A stretch of DNA of 64,000 bases, taken from NCBI GenBank assembly GCA_031769625.1, contig JAUIMM010000698.1, forward strand, positions 1,583,501-1,647,500. Reading direction: 5' to 3'. The stretch comes from Taudactylus pleione. Its lineage: Eukaryota > Chordata > Amphibia > Anura > Myobatrachidae. The first letter of the stretch is position 1. Each line of letters starts with the position of its first letter. Under the pieces are notes generated by a model that was given only the letters and a program-made list of their open reading frames with translations, had not been told where the DNA came from and ran no database searches. Shown in pieces: positions 31,748 through 42,734 of the stretch. Both the position numbers and the translations under genes were made by a program.

Positions 31748-31764
31748 ATCCCGGACGAGCCCCA
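31748..31764 (-). promoter_or_regulatory. tRNA-Pro-type primer-binding site
   Basis: The minus strand reads TGGGGCTCGTCCGGGAT just inside the 5' LTR. This matches the proline-tRNA primer-binding site of gammaretroviruses except for one fewer G in the G-run. Confidence 0.85.
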
Positions 31765-31766
31765 AC

Positions 31767-32750
31767 TATGAATACCTAATGATCTATACACCCTAAATGT
31801 CGCTATTTAGCGTTATAAGTCGCAAAAAAAGCAGATAGTTACATGCTGTGATCTAGTGCAAACAAATTATACAATCACAAGGTACAGTCGAATACATATG
31901 CTTGCGCTCTGGATCCAGATTCCCTGCATCAACTATGAAACCTCTGTCAACAGCACAGAAATATGACTAACTAACAGATCCAGGGTGCTTGCATATAAAC
32001 CCTTGCAAAGATAGGCAATACAATAGAACAAGTTGGCATAATCCCATTGGTTCTTCTTCCTGTTCTTCTGTTACGATACAGTTCATAGGTCAGTTTGCAT
32101 TGTAATAGTTCAGCCTCCAACAGTTCTTTGTGTCCATTTTCCCACCGAAGAACAAGTCTAAACTGGCTACATTACAGAGTACATTTCAATGCCTAACTCT
32201 CTATGATCCATAATTTGCAGACGCATGTTGCGATTTCCTCGCCGATGGAATCGGAAATTTGCAAATAAACAGTGGTTCAGAAACACGGTCTGTTTTATCA
32301 TGTACTAAACCTGAGATCTTAAATACAGTCGCTTTATTACATAATTAATAATGAATATAACCTTGGATATTAACCTTAATGCTAGGGAACCTTTCTATTT
32401 AAGTGTGCAATGTGTAAGTGTAAGGATATTAAGAAAAGATGCTAGTTAGCATTGTGCGTCTACGTGTTTGTGGAGTACACCGTGGTACGTGTTTTGCAGG
32501 ATTGTTCATATTATATGTTTTAGTAAATGTATGTTTTTATATAATGAGGACTTTTAACATTGTTCTATTGCGTGGGAATCGCACAACGCAAAATAATAAC
32601 ATTGCCGTATGTACTGATATGGTGTTAGATTCGCTAAAAGGGTGTTGGGTGGCCATTCGCAAAATGGCGTCTTGTTGCCATTTGCAAAATGGCGTTGTGA
32701 GGATTTTAATTTTAAGAGATTCTGTCTCAACTAATTATATGGCTTCGACA
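31767..32750 (-). repeat. 5' LTR of the provirus (right copy)
   Basis: 984 bp, TGTCGAAG...TATTCATA on the minus strand. A TATA box (about 32534-32544) and AATAAA (32333-32338) sit about 200 bp apart in the expected order. It keeps about 270 bp (about 31900-32175) missing from the left LTR. The gap in the left copy is bordered by TACAT on both sides. Confidence 0.9.
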
Positions 32751-33956
32751 AAACAAACGCCCTCAGGTGAGACTAAAGCTTCTACTATGCCCTACACATA
32801 GTGGTGAGTTGGGTATTCCTGACTTTAAACAATATTATTTAGCTGCTCAGCTGTCCCACTGTGCAGTGGTGCAACCCAGGTGCTCTGAAGGTCTGGTCTA
32901 CTATTGAAGCTGATGAACTGGGTTTATCATAGTCTCCTCCCTACTCTGGCTTCCGAAGTCTCACCGTCCCAAAATTGTTGCCTCACACCCAGTCATTTCC
33001 CGTTCTTTATCTATATGGGACTACACCAACAAGAAATTTAAATTGGCCCCTAGCCCTTCACCGGTCATTCCGATTTTTCATAATCCAGATTTCCCCCAGG
33101 CAAGAAAAACATTTCATGTTCTGTCTGGAAAGATAGGAATATTTTTAATCTTAATGATATCACTAGAGATGCAAACTTTCCTCAATTTCTCAAAATCAAG
33201 AAAACTTAGCTCTTCCCTCTAGTATTTTTTTCCAATTTTTACAACTCTAAAGTGAAATGTTATTTGGTGGGTAGACCATTCTCCGCCTTTGAGGCGTTAT
33301 GTATGAAACATGCCTCAACCAAAGGCTTGATCTCTCTTTTGTATACGTTGCTTGTTGAGGAGACTTCTTCTCAGCGTGATTCCAATGAGAGAGCCTGGGA
33401 GGTGAATCTGGGTACTACTTTAGAAGATGAGGAGTGGTCTGAGGTTTGGGAGAATGCTACCTCTAGCTCTATTAGCGTAAGAATTAAAGAGAATATCTAT
33501 AAACTACTATACAGATGGTACTATGTGCCTTCTCACTTGCACAGAATATATCCTGATACATCAGATAGATGCTGGAGAGGATGTACACATGAGGGAACTT
33601 TTTTCCAAATTTGGTGGTCCTGTCCAAAGGTGGTGCCTCTTTGGAAGGAAGTTATTAGTCTTATCACAGGTTTACTTAACATTTGAATTCCTTATAATTC
33701 AAAGTATTTTCTCCTTCCTTTAGATCTCCCTATGTTGACTAGGCATCAAAATAAATTAATGCATCACAACCTGCCAGTTAGCGGCAGACTGGAAATAACC
33801 TGCCCCCCATCTATGCAGTCTATTTTATCCAGACTTTGGTATGTTTACCAAATGGAATACATGACTAGTATTATTAAACGCTCTACTAAATTATTCCACA
33901 AAATATGGAATCCTTGGCTAGCCTCTCAAAATGCCCTTTCCCCTTTCACCTTGTAA
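32751..33956 (+). pseudogene. L1 ORF2, C-terminal half
   Basis: Resumes ORF2 after the provirus: HSGELGIPDFKQYY, then EEWSEVWENATSSSISVRIK, IYKLLYRWYYVPSHLHRI and the zinc-knuckle region CWRGCTHEGTFFQIWWSC, in which the usual histidine is Q. The extreme C-terminus (TSIIKRSTKLFHKIWNPWL) ends at about 33956. Frame changes and stops are present. Domain order and motifs are those of vertebrate L1 ORF2. Confidence 0.88.
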
Positions 33957-34235
33957 TAGCCACCTATATATAGATATAATTTTTACTTTTTTTTTGTTTT
34001 TGTCTTTAGAACCTACCCCAGAGGGTTGTTGTGTTTTGTTTTTTTTCTCTCCCTCTTTCTCTTTCATTTTTTATTTCTCTTTCTCTGTCTATCTCTTTTT
34101 CTATCCGATTATAATATAAAACTGATCATATTATTGTCCGCTTTTTTTTTTTTTTTGCATAGACCTGATATTGGTTTTGTCTATGTTTTTTATTATTGAG
34201 TTTTCTATTTGAGTCTTCATTGTATTCTATGATCT

Positions 34236-34263
34236 TAATAAAATTTACATAAAAAAAAAAAAA
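34236..34263 (+). terminator. L1 polyadenylation signal and A-tail
   Basis: AATAAAATTTACAT followed by an A-run of about 13 marks the L1 3' end. The right flank begins GAATTATTGTTCTC. Confidence 0.85.
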
Positions 34264-35343
34264 GAATTATTGTTCTCAGTCTGGGTGCTGACAAATCTCA
34301 GGTCTGAAGCATTTTTTATGCTATCAGGAATAAAAACCTCTCAGTTCCCATGTTGTTTTACCAGGGTAATAAATGAGAGATCACCAAAGATGCTCATGTA
34401 ACGCAGGAGCACTATACTATCCATTCCTGCAGTATCCTCTTTATGAGGTTATAGATAGAAGACTTAAGAGTTTTCATTAGCTAGAGCTACTACCAGACCA
34501 GCTGCGGCTGTAGCCTGGGTGGCCAGAGCTATGGCGGATTGGACAAGGTCTCTGGGGGGTAACAAGAGTAGCAGTATTCTTTCCGTGAATGAGAGAGTAA
34601 CTGGGATGGGGAAGCGGTTATTTAGGCTGGTTTTCTGGCTTCTAGGGTCTTGGCAAGCTCAGGGCAGGCCATAGACCACTATGGCTAGAGGATCTGACAG
34701 CGGACGAGCCCAAGATATCTAGGTCATCCAAGTGCCCTGCTTTCAAGCCAGATGGTAGGCTGCTGTCTGATGTGATGTAAGTCCTGTGCTGTAGGCTTGT
34801 CTGAGCAGGTTGTTAACTAGGGTGGATTGTGTAGTACTGTTGTAACCGTTACTTCATGTCTCCGGTATACCTGCACCAGCACCTTTGTGGCTGCTTGGTC
34901 TCCTATTTTATTGTACTTAGTGGACAAAAGTCGCAGAAGCATGAGCTCCGGCTGCAGTGCCTCATGCTACGAGGTGTCCACAGCATAGGTGTCCTTCTTT
35001 GTAGATTCCCCCCATGAATTCCTGTTGTTTTTATTCTACTGCTCACTCTAGTAAGAGTATGCCGCTGTCTACAGCTTCTCCGCAGGCAGTTAGATCGGTA
35101 GCGGCGAGCCTCCTCCTGTATGGAGGCCAACATTTTGTAGTTCACGCCAGCCTGATACCACAGATGACTGGGTGTGAGAGCTGGCACTCTGGGTTATGCC
35201 ATCTTGATCAGGAGTTATAGTCCCTGTGACACAACAGGGAAGGGGTTATTATTGGTATTTGTTTTTTAATTAAGAACCCAATGGGTCACACTGCCCTATA
35301 CTGAATCTAAGGTAACAGATTCATCAAGGTGTCTAAATTCCAC

Positions 35344-37130
35344 TCTACGGTCAATTGAGCTGGCAATGGAGCCTGGAGACTTCATGGTCTCATTGGAGAT
35401 ACAAGATGCATATCTGTATCTCCTGATTGCAAGATCCCACCAAGCCTTTCTCAGGTTGGCTGTAGATCAGCAACATTACAAAGTTCAGGCCTTTGGGTCT
35501 AGCCACAGTCCTTTGGATGTTTACCAAGATAATGGCAGTCAAGACAGTTCATTTCAGAGGAGTCAGAATGCTGCCATATCTAGACGACCTCCTGATATTG
35601 GCACAATCTCAGGAGAGGTTACAATGGCATCTACGGATGACCATTGCCTGTTTACAGGAGCACGGCTGGGTAGTCAATTGGGAAAAGTCGTCACTTTCTC
35701 CAACTCAGCAGATGGTGCACTTAGGGGCACTGCTGGACTCTCTGGGGCAGCGGATTAGTCTACCAGAGGACAAGATTATAGCACTACAGATTCCTGTGCA
35801 CAATCTACTTTGCAAGCAAACAGTGGGCCTGATTCAGAGCCGCTCGCAAGCGGCCGCTCGTTCGCTCCGAGCGATGTTCGCACATCTGCGCATGCATATG
35901 GGTCGTAATGCGCATGCGCCAACCAGTCAGTGCAGTCGGAAATCGAGTGCTCGCAAAATAGCGAGTGCCTGCTAATTTGAGTGACAGGATGAGGCGTTTG
36001 TGGGTGGTAACAGGGGAAGGTGCTTGAAAACGGGGAGTGGAGATCCGAACGCCTGCATGCCAAATGGTCAAAACGGGCGTTTTAAGGGTGTGCATAATTA
36101 ACAAAGCAGCGTCATCGGCCACGTAACTTGGTTGTCTCTTAGCCTGAACTGTTCGCATGATTGCGGTAGGAAAATCCAACCACAAGCACTGCGAGCAGTT
36201 CAGACGCCTTTCGATGTACTCGATTAATCTAATAAATAGCAGAGATGACGTAGGATGCGAGCGGCCAGGGGGCGTCTTTACAAAATAGCGAGCGCATGTT
36301 TCGTTCGCTCGCTCGCTCACACATAGAGGCGTCAACAGACCGCAAAGAGCGAGCGCTCAATTTAAATAGCCGGCCCCTTTTTCTGAACGAGCGAGCGCAA
36401 ATAGCGTCCGGCTCTGAATCAGGCCCAGTGTCAGTTCACTTGGCTATGCAGATACTGGGCTCTATGGTAACTACATTCGACAGGGTGTCTTATGCCCAGT
36501 CCCGCTCCAGATCCCTGCAGCTGTGGATCCTGGACCAGTGGGATGGTCAGTATCATTGGATAAAATCCCAGATGGGTTGCATCTCACCAGAGGTTCACCT
36601 CTCCCTAGCCTGGTGGCTGGAGACGACTCATTTGAACAAGGGTCGTCCACTATGGATACCGGAGTGGATACTCTTCACTACAGATGCAGGTTTGCGAGCA
36701 TGGGGAGCAGTGACAGGCAATACAGGAAAGTCACCTGCCAATAAATTTATTGGAACTTCAGGCAGTCATACTGGACAGGGTCCGGCCTGTCCAGGTTCAG
36801 TCTGACAGTGCGACAGCAGTGGCCTACATGATCAAGGAGGCACACAAATTCTGGCAGCCATGGAAGAAGTGGCAAGGATTCTGCTGTGGGCAGCATACCA
36901 TCTTCCAGCAGTCTCTGCAATATTCTTCCCAGGTGTTCTCAACTGGGAAGCGGACTTCCTAGGTCGCCATCACATACACGCCAGAGAATGGGCTCTTCAT
37001 CCAGAGGTGTGTCAATGCCTGGTGGACAGGTGGAGACGTAGACCTCATGGCATCACATCACAACCACAGGGTCCAGGACAAGGGACCCCCCAGTTGCCTT
37101 CGTGGATGCTCTGGTGGTGAGATGGAACTT
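35344..37130 (+). pseudogene. DIRS reverse transcriptase and RNase H remnants
   Basis: RT motifs: EPGDFMVSLEIQDAYLYLLI and SHQAFLRLAVDQQHYKVQAF. In a shifted frame, MLPYLDDLLILAQSQERLQW holds the YLDD catalytic box, followed by HGWVVNWEKSSLSPTQQMVH and LGALLDSLG. After the MITE (35825-36426) the element continues with an RNase H-like TTDAGLRAWGAV at about 36680 and QSDSATAVAYM at about 36806. These are the DIRS-specific forms of the RT and RNase H motifs. At least two frameshifts are present. Confidence 0.82.
35825..36426. mobile_element. MITE, GGGCCTGATTCAGA family, long subfamily, in DIRS RT
   Basis: Ends GGGCCTGATTCAGAGCCGC and CGGCTCTGAATCAGGCCC, target duplication AGT (35822-35824, 36427-36429). 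602 bp. It is the closest relative of 49416-49995, which lies in the opposite orientation. GC-rich with many half-palindromes (gcgagcgg, cgctcgc). Confidence 0.93.
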
Positions 37131-37139
37131 AAGGTTGGC

Positions 37140-38330
37140 ATACCTCCAAATCTCCCACCTCTCAACAGTCATCAGAAAAATTCAAGCAGGAGAGTGGCAG
37201 GATCATACTAATAGCCCCTGCTTGGGCCAGGTGGCATTGGTTCTCAGATCCGACTCGTCTATCCGTAGACAGTCCATTTCCACTGCCTTTACGGCAGCTT
37301 CTGCTAATACAGGGTCCCTGCCTATACCAGAGTTTACCTCGGCTGGCTTTGACGGCATGGCTTTTGAGTCCTCCGTCTTAAAGGCCAAGGGGTTTTCTCC
37401 TTCAGTGATAAAGATGATGCTGAGGGCAAGGAAGCGTGCTTCTGATTGCATCCATCACAGGGTTTGGTAGTTATTTTTTCTCTGGCGTTCCCATAGGAAA
37501 TATGACCCTAAGATGTTCAAGGTATCAAGGGTACTTGGTTTTTTCAAGGCTGAATTAAACTTAGGTTTTTGCCTGGTTACTCTTGAGAGTCCAAGTTTTG
37601 GCTTTGACTGTTTTGGCTTCAGCGCAAGATGCTTCTGTGCCGGAAGTTAGAACACTCTTACAGGGGGTTCTGCGACTGCAACCTCCATTTCTCCCACTGG
37701 TGGCACCATGGGATTTGCCTTTGGTTCTCAGGGCACTGCAGTCGCATCCCTTTGAACCATTGGATAAAGTGGATTTGGGATGGCTGACGTTCGAAGACGT
37801 GTTTTCTCCTGGCTATCTCTTCAGCTCGCAGAGTGTCTGACTTGGCAGCACGGTCATGTCGCTCTCCATATTTGGTGTTTCATCAGAATAGAGCTGTCCT
37901 CCATAACAAGGCTACCAAGGGTTGTTTCCCGTTTTCATATAAATGAGGAAATGGTAGACCCGGCATTTAAGTCTTCAGACCTGTCTACAGGTGAAGCTTC
38001 CCTGGATGTGGTTCGAGCTCTTCATATCTACAGGGAGCAGACCAGCTCCATCAGGGATCGGATTCTCTCTTTGTGTTATATGGTTTTCACAAAAGAGGTT
38101 GGCCAGCGAGCAAACAGACTTGGCTCACTGGCTCTGTAGACTATTTCTCAGGCCTATAGACGGGCTGATCCCCCTGTTCCTAAAAAGGGGACCGCACATT
38201 CCACTTGGTTCATGGGACCATTGTGGGTGGTAAAACAGGGCGCCTCTGCTGAACAGCTCTGCAAGGCAGCCACCTGGTCTTCTGTGAGTACGTTCATAAA
38301 GTTCTATGCTTTTGATATGTATATGCCTCC
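37140..38330 (+). pseudogene. DIRS tyrosine recombinase remnant
   Basis: Segments in several frames: AFESSVLKAKGFSPSVIK and MMLRARKRASD near 37360-37450, a central region with PFEPLDKVDLGWLT, and a C-terminal block GASAEQLCKAATWSSVSTF followed by IKFYAFD near 38240-38315. The last is the highly conserved end of DIRS recombinases, carrying the H/W...Y region around the nucleophile tyrosine. The upstream H-x-x-R is not clear in any one frame. Stops and frameshifts make it a pseudogene. Confidence 0.8.
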
Positions 38331-38673
38331 CAGGATGCTTCCTTTGGGACTATATATCCCAACTATATATCCCAAGGTAATTCCTATGGACCTCGAAGAA
38401 AAATAATTATCAAAAGGTATGTTATACCATAATTCTGTATATTACCTACAGTACACATTAGTAGGCATATTAAGAAATACAATTGATAACTAAAGGGGCT
38501 TATCCATTAGGCGACCTGAAAAACTGAACGGTGCCCGCACTGAACGGCGTTCACTGAACGTCATTCAGTGCGGGAGACTGACCTCCTGTCTACGAACATT
38601 CGGAATCTGATGATCATCGTCCCCCGCGGTGGCTTGGAGGCGCTGGGTAGCTTGGGGCAGTAGTTACGCCACT

Positions 38674-39999
38674 CAGTGGCGGAACTCCCGTAACTACGGA
38701 GGGTGCAGGGGGTGCGGTCGCACCCCCAGCACCCTCCATCTGCGAGCGCCCGCTGAGTGTGTTACCAACAGGCGCCCGGCTCCTATTCAAACCCCCGGCG
38801 GCAGCCGGAGGACGGAGCTCCCTCCGTCTTCCGGGTCCCCCAGGGCGCTATGAGAGTGACATCATGACGTCACTCCCATAGTGCCGAGGAGCGGACGCCG
38901 GGGATGCAGGTCAGGAGTGAGCTCCGTCTTCCGGGTCCCACAGAGCACTATGGGAGTGACATCATGACATCACTCCCATAGTTCAGAGGAGCAGACGCCG
39001 GAGTATGGATGGCAGCAGCACTGGAGTGGGGATAAAGTTAAGTGTTTTTTTTTGTGTGTGTGTTTGTGTGCGCGCGGGGGGAGCAACTACAGGGGGCTCA
39101 CTACTGGGGGCAACTACAGGGGGCTCACTACTGGGGGCAACTACAGGGAGCTCACTATTGGGATCGACTAGGTGCAACTACATGGGGCTCACTACTGGAC
39201 GCAACTACAGGGGGCTCACTACTGGGGGCAACCAGAGGGGGCTCACTACTGGGGCAACTACAGGGGGCTCACTACTGGGGGCAACTACAAGGGGCAACTA
39301 CAGGGGGTTCACTACAGGGGGATCACTACTGAGGGCAACAACAGGGGGCAACTACTGGGCACAACTACAGGGGGCACAACTACAGGGGGCACTACTAAAA
39401 TGGGCAAAACTACAGGGGGCACTACTTGAAGGGACACAACTACAAGGGGCACTGCATATGGGCACAACTACGGGGGACACTACTTTAATGGGCACAATTA
39501 CAGGGGGCCCTGCATAATGGGCACTACTACAGGGGGCATTGCATAAGGGGCACTATTACAGGGGCATTGCATAAGGGACACTAGTATAGGGGCATTGCAT
39601 ATGGGGCACAACTACAGGGGGCACTACTTTAATGAACACAACTACAGGGGGCATTGCATAAGGGGCACTAGTATAGGGGGCATTGCATTTTGGGGTACAA
39701 CTAAAGGGGGCACTGTATAAGGGGCACTAACTTGATACACACAGTTTACAGGTTATAAACTGTGTTCCCAATAATCTGGTTCTACACGGACATAAAAACT
39801 GTGCAACCTGTCTTGAGCTGAGGTGAGGCATAATATGTTGTAAGGGGCATTCCTTAGTGTGTCATAATGTGTAAGGTACGTTGCTGTATCATATAACCAC
39901 ACACCTTAAACGTCGTCTTTGGGTGTGTGTGATCTTTGGGCGGGGGGGCGCCTGAAACTTTTATGGCATGGGGGAGCAAAATTTATAGTTACGCCACTG
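38674..39999. mobile_element. hAT-like element (CAGTGGCG...TAACTA ends), nested
   Basis: The left end CAGTGGCGGAACT and the right end TAGTTACGCCACTG are inverted matches of a hAT-type terminus. The left flank also carries TAGTTACGCCACT, i.e. a second terminus in head-to-head contact, so the exact start and target duplication are unclear. The interior contains a duplicated GC-rich block (two copies around CCGTCTTCCGGGTCCC at 38824 and 38927) and the minisatellite below. Confidence 0.55.
39070..39720. repeat. About 27-bp G/A/C-rich minisatellite
   Basis: Degenerate tandem units of the type GGGGCAACTACAGGGGGCTC + ACTACTG, drifting to GGGGCACTACTACAGG and GGGCATTGCATAAGGG forms toward the right. 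Frames across it are open (a 170-codon Gly/Thr-rich frame), but this is an effect of the repeat. Confidence 0.88.
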
Positions 40000-40219
40000 T
40001 TGACGAGCATGTTCCACAGATAGTTGGTGTCGACAAGACCCAGTGTGCACGCGCATCGCTGGTCCTTGCCGGCTATCCATTAGATGACTTTCTGAATGAT
40101 CCAACCAAAACCAGGAGATTGTTCAAAAAGTCGTCTAATGGATAGGCCCCTTAACAGTTTATAGGAAGTCATATGATCATCCTTTGAGGTTGTAAATCAC
40201 ATCCGACCTGCATTTCACT

Positions 40220-40245
40220 CTATCTATCTATCTATCTATCTATCT
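40220..40245. repeat. TATC tetranucleotide microsatellite
   Basis: About six tandem TATC units. Confidence 0.95.
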
Positions 40246-40575
40246 GGAACGAAGCCGAGGTCAGGAACAAGCTGAATGAAACAGAAGCAACAAGGATACT
40301 GGAGCAATGTAATGGAGCCGATACTCTGGCACTGTCTAGTGACCAGAGACTCCCTCTTAAATGGAGGAGTTTAAATCCTGCATCAAATGTGACCTCATGT
40401 TTGGCATGCCTATAACTTAAATAAATTCTAAACAGGTCAGCACGTGCGCCCCCAGACGAGCCCCTGCCGCCTGCATATTGCTGCCGGACACAGAGGGAGG
40501 AAGCCTGAAGACACAGCAGTGGACGCCGGGGACTCCCCCTCTGCTATCCTGCTGCTGACCTGGTAAGTGCATGCC
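40246..40575 (+). other. GC-rich stretch with a good splice-donor-like site
   Basis: Locally GC/CpG-rich sequence (40440-40561) in AT-rich surroundings ends in GACCTGGTAAGTGC, a strong donor-like motif. It could be an untranslated first exon of a host gene or a piece of an unrecognised LTR. The preceding text (cgaagccgaggtcaggaac) has a repetitive look. I cannot decide between these from one sequence. Confidence 0.25.
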
Positions 40576-41790
40576 GGTGTCCAGCTCTAATTTGCCAGAT
40601 CAGGTTATTTCTAGGAGTTTCCCCTACAAAATGATACAGTTTTCATGAAAGTTTTTGCTTTAAGCTTAACAAGGAATGGGGAAAAACCACATATATTACA
40701 TATGAGAAGCAAGCGAAATAAAAACAAAAAGTAGACTAGAATGTGCAGAGAAATTAATAAGTGTTTATAAACTTATTCCACTGATGCTTGTAATTGTTAA
40801 TATATTAACTATTATTATGCTGTCACACCACAATACATCACTAACTCGTATACAGACTAAATGTTTGTAGTACACCTTACTCCGCTGCTGCACCAATGGC
40901 AGTTCTTATTGATATCACAATACAATGTTTAACTATAGTTCTACAGTGCTTGTGTAGTGCAGAGTTCTTAAAATTCTGATAATCAGGTTGTATATTCGTT
41001 TTAGAACTTCCCTCTATAATAGTAGCAATGTTGTTGTGAAATCGTTACATAAAGTTCAGTGTATTGCCCTGTTACATACACATAATAATTGTATCGAATG
41101 GTCTATGTCACAATGGTTTTTAATAGCAAACTGACATCTTGTTACCCTATAATGTTACAGCCTAGCAATTTGATATTGTTCATTAATAATATTGGCTGTA
41201 ATATTAGCCTAGTACCCTCATTTATTGTGAGTGGTATTTCCATGTAAATTGGAAACCCCTCTTACGATAAAATCACCTTATATCTATTAGAGATTATCAG
41301 TCACCCTTGGCAATTCCTCCAATTACTGTAGTCAGGGACCTGACACACAGCAGGGTTATCATGTCACAAATTGTTAGATAGTATGGGTAACAGGTAACTA
41401 GTCTAAGGGTGTATCCCCAGTGTAGCACATTACTAGCAGAAGCCCTCGCGTCTGCGCTATGCATATACTAAGTGATTCTAGTCTCCCGCAGACATGGATC
41501 TGATAGCGCACAGCACATCGCAGCGTCTCCGAGTAAGTTGAAAGTTAGTGTGATTATCTCAGCATGTATTCTTATAATGGAGTGTACATAGCATTTGCAC
41601 CAACTTGGAACACACACACAGACAGACACAATGTTCTTATTATATTATTATGGGCATAACTACCGTAGGTGCAGAGATTAGTGGGGCCCATATTTGGTTG
41701 CTATTGGTAACTTCCCCACTGGTCCATTTCTCCACACTTTTCACTGCTTTATATATAAACCCCATTGTGAGATAAAACTAGCAGATACAG
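40576..41790. other. AT-rich intergenic stretch
   Basis: No gene or complete mobile element is recognised. A short GGGCATAACTACC block near 41651 resembles a decayed hAT end. Confidence 0.5.
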
Positions 41791-41793
41791 TTG

Positions 41794-42341
41794 ATACAGT
41801 AGGCCTAGACTACTGCTATGCCCTCTACGTTGGTCTCCCAGCAAAATAATTGTACCGTGCAGATGGTACAAAATGCAGCTGGCAGACTACTAACCAGCCA
41901 GCCCGTTCCATCCACCTAACACCCATTCTCTGCTCCCTTCACTGGCTGCCTGTAAGATGGCAAATTGTTTTCAAGGTTGGCTTACAGACTTTCAAAGCCA
42001 TACCTGACCAGGGTGCAAGGTACTTGAAGCAGCTGATCCCTGTCCAACTCTACTGTGATCTATTGATGAGAACTATTAACAGTACCTAGAATCTCCTATA
42101 ATTAATTTGGCAGTCGAGCTTTCAGCTTTGTGGCTCCGACTCTATGGAACTCGCTTTCCCACACAGTTCGAGAGGCCTCCACTCTAGAATCTTCCAAAAA
42201 CAGACTCAAGACTCACCTGTTCACCCAAGCATTTCACTAATGTCCCTTGTTAAGCTTTTTTGTATTTTGTGCTGTAAAGGCAAATGTAAAGCACTTTGAG
42301 TCCTATTAGGAGAAAAGTGCTATATAAATAACATTATTATT

Positions 42342-42378
<37 letters not shown>
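41794..42378 (+). mobile_element. CR1/L2-type LINE 3' fragment with (ATT)n tail
   Basis: The end of an RT region (LDYCYALYVGLP-like, VQNAAGRLLTSQP, LHWLPVRWQIVFKV), then a C-terminal segment of the type 'W-N-S-L-P...V-R-x-A-S-T-L-E-S-S-K-N-R-L-K-T-H-L-F' read around 42150-42230. The 3' UTR includes AAAGCACTTTGAGTCC and GTGCTATATAAAT, followed by an ATT/AAT microsatellite, the usual 3' terminus of these LINEs. It is 5'-truncated, as is usual for them. Confidence 0.85.
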
Positions 42379-42379
<1 letters not shown>

Positions 42380-42727
42380 CAACTGACAGTTCTCTGAAAA
42401 ATGGTCAGGGACAGATTGACAATGGGGCGAATGGAGTTACAGCTCTAGGCCTCGACATAAAAATACGCCCATTATCAGCATGATGATGACCAGCTGCCTA
42501 GCGTCACACAGTATTAAAATAGTTTTTATATTTTTTCTCACAATTTCTCAGAAGTTTCAAATGTTATGTATTTAGGGAGACAGTGGAGCTGATAGTGTAT
42601 GAAGTGTACGCAAGGCCGTAGAGAGCCAGCCTGGGCCCAGGGTAAGGTCTGTGGCGGTGTGGCCATGTCCCCTTAGGAAAATAAAAACCTTGTTGCCCCC
42701 CACCTCAGCGCGCAGGGTGTTGCAGAA
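42380..42727. other. Mixed repeat debris
   Basis: No gene is seen. Short stretches such as GACAGATTGACAATGGGGCG and GAGAGCCAGCCTGGGCCCAG have the look of decayed hAT ends, but no element can be delimited. Confidence 0.4.
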
Positions 42728-42734
42728 AGGTTTT

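Larger units (their letters stand above)
20242..32750 (-). mobile_element. Endogenous retrovirus, gammaretrovirus-like, minus strand
   Basis: A full provirus in opposite orientation to its L1 host: 5' LTR (31767-32750), tRNA-Pro-like primer-binding site, gag, pro-pol, env, polypurine tract and 3' LTR (20242-21000). The target duplication is AAAC (20238-20241 and 32751-32754), 4 bp as in gammaretroviruses. Gag with a PPPSY late-domain motif and one CCHC knuckle, and Env with CWVC and a TM ectodomain, support a gamma/epsilon-type retrovirus. All three genes carry stops or frameshifts. Two MITEs (24411, 26847) interrupt pol and an inverted duplication interrupts env, so it is defective. Confidence 0.9.
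16787..34263 (+). mobile_element. L1-type LINE, interrupted by a MITE and an antisense provirus
   Basis: ORF1 (16787-17761), a decayed ORF2 (18820-20241 continuing 32751-33956), a T-rich 3' UTR and a poly-A tail after an AATAAA signal (about 34238). The provirus 20242-32750 splits ORF2. If one AAAC target repeat is removed, the ORF2 frame continues through the conserved motif FVWTNKRP, so the two halves are one element. The endonuclease domain is largely deleted, so the copy is dead. Confidence 0.9.
34264..38420 (+). mobile_element. DIRS-type tyrosine-recombinase retrotransposon, degraded
   Basis: Contains a DIRS-like RT (35350-35825, continuing after a MITE), RNase H remnants (about 36660-37130), a tyrosine recombinase C-terminus (about 37200-38330), and a terminal sequence (CCAACTATATATCCCAAGG...) that is the inverted counterpart of 4490-4550. 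Inverted termini and a recombinase in place of an integrase are diagnostic for DIRS. The segment 34790-35220 is shared with the first DIRS copy (5617-5925) and is presumed gag or leader. Many stops; dead. Confidence 0.8.
38494..40151. mobile_element. DNA transposon (MITE-like) with AGGGGCTTATCCATTAG ends
   Basis: The left AGGGGCTTATCCATTAGGCGAC and the right inverted AGGGGCCTATCCATTAGACGAC are flanked by TAA on both sides (38491-38493, 40152-40154). A TAA 3-bp duplication fits Harbinger-type insertion. The original element is short: most of the interior is a nested insertion (38674-39999). Confidence 0.78.

Noticed and set aside
38674..38674. 8-bp hAT target duplication for the nested element
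   Set aside because: The left flank ACGCCACT and the right flank TTGACGAG do not match; the left flank is itself a copy of the terminus.
39005..39517. 170-codon Gly/Thr-rich frame
   Set aside because: Produced by the 27-bp minisatellite; overlapping frames are open as well.
40440..40561. CpG-island promoter of a host gene
   Set aside because: Only about 120 bp and next to repeat-like text; kept as a weak possibility only.
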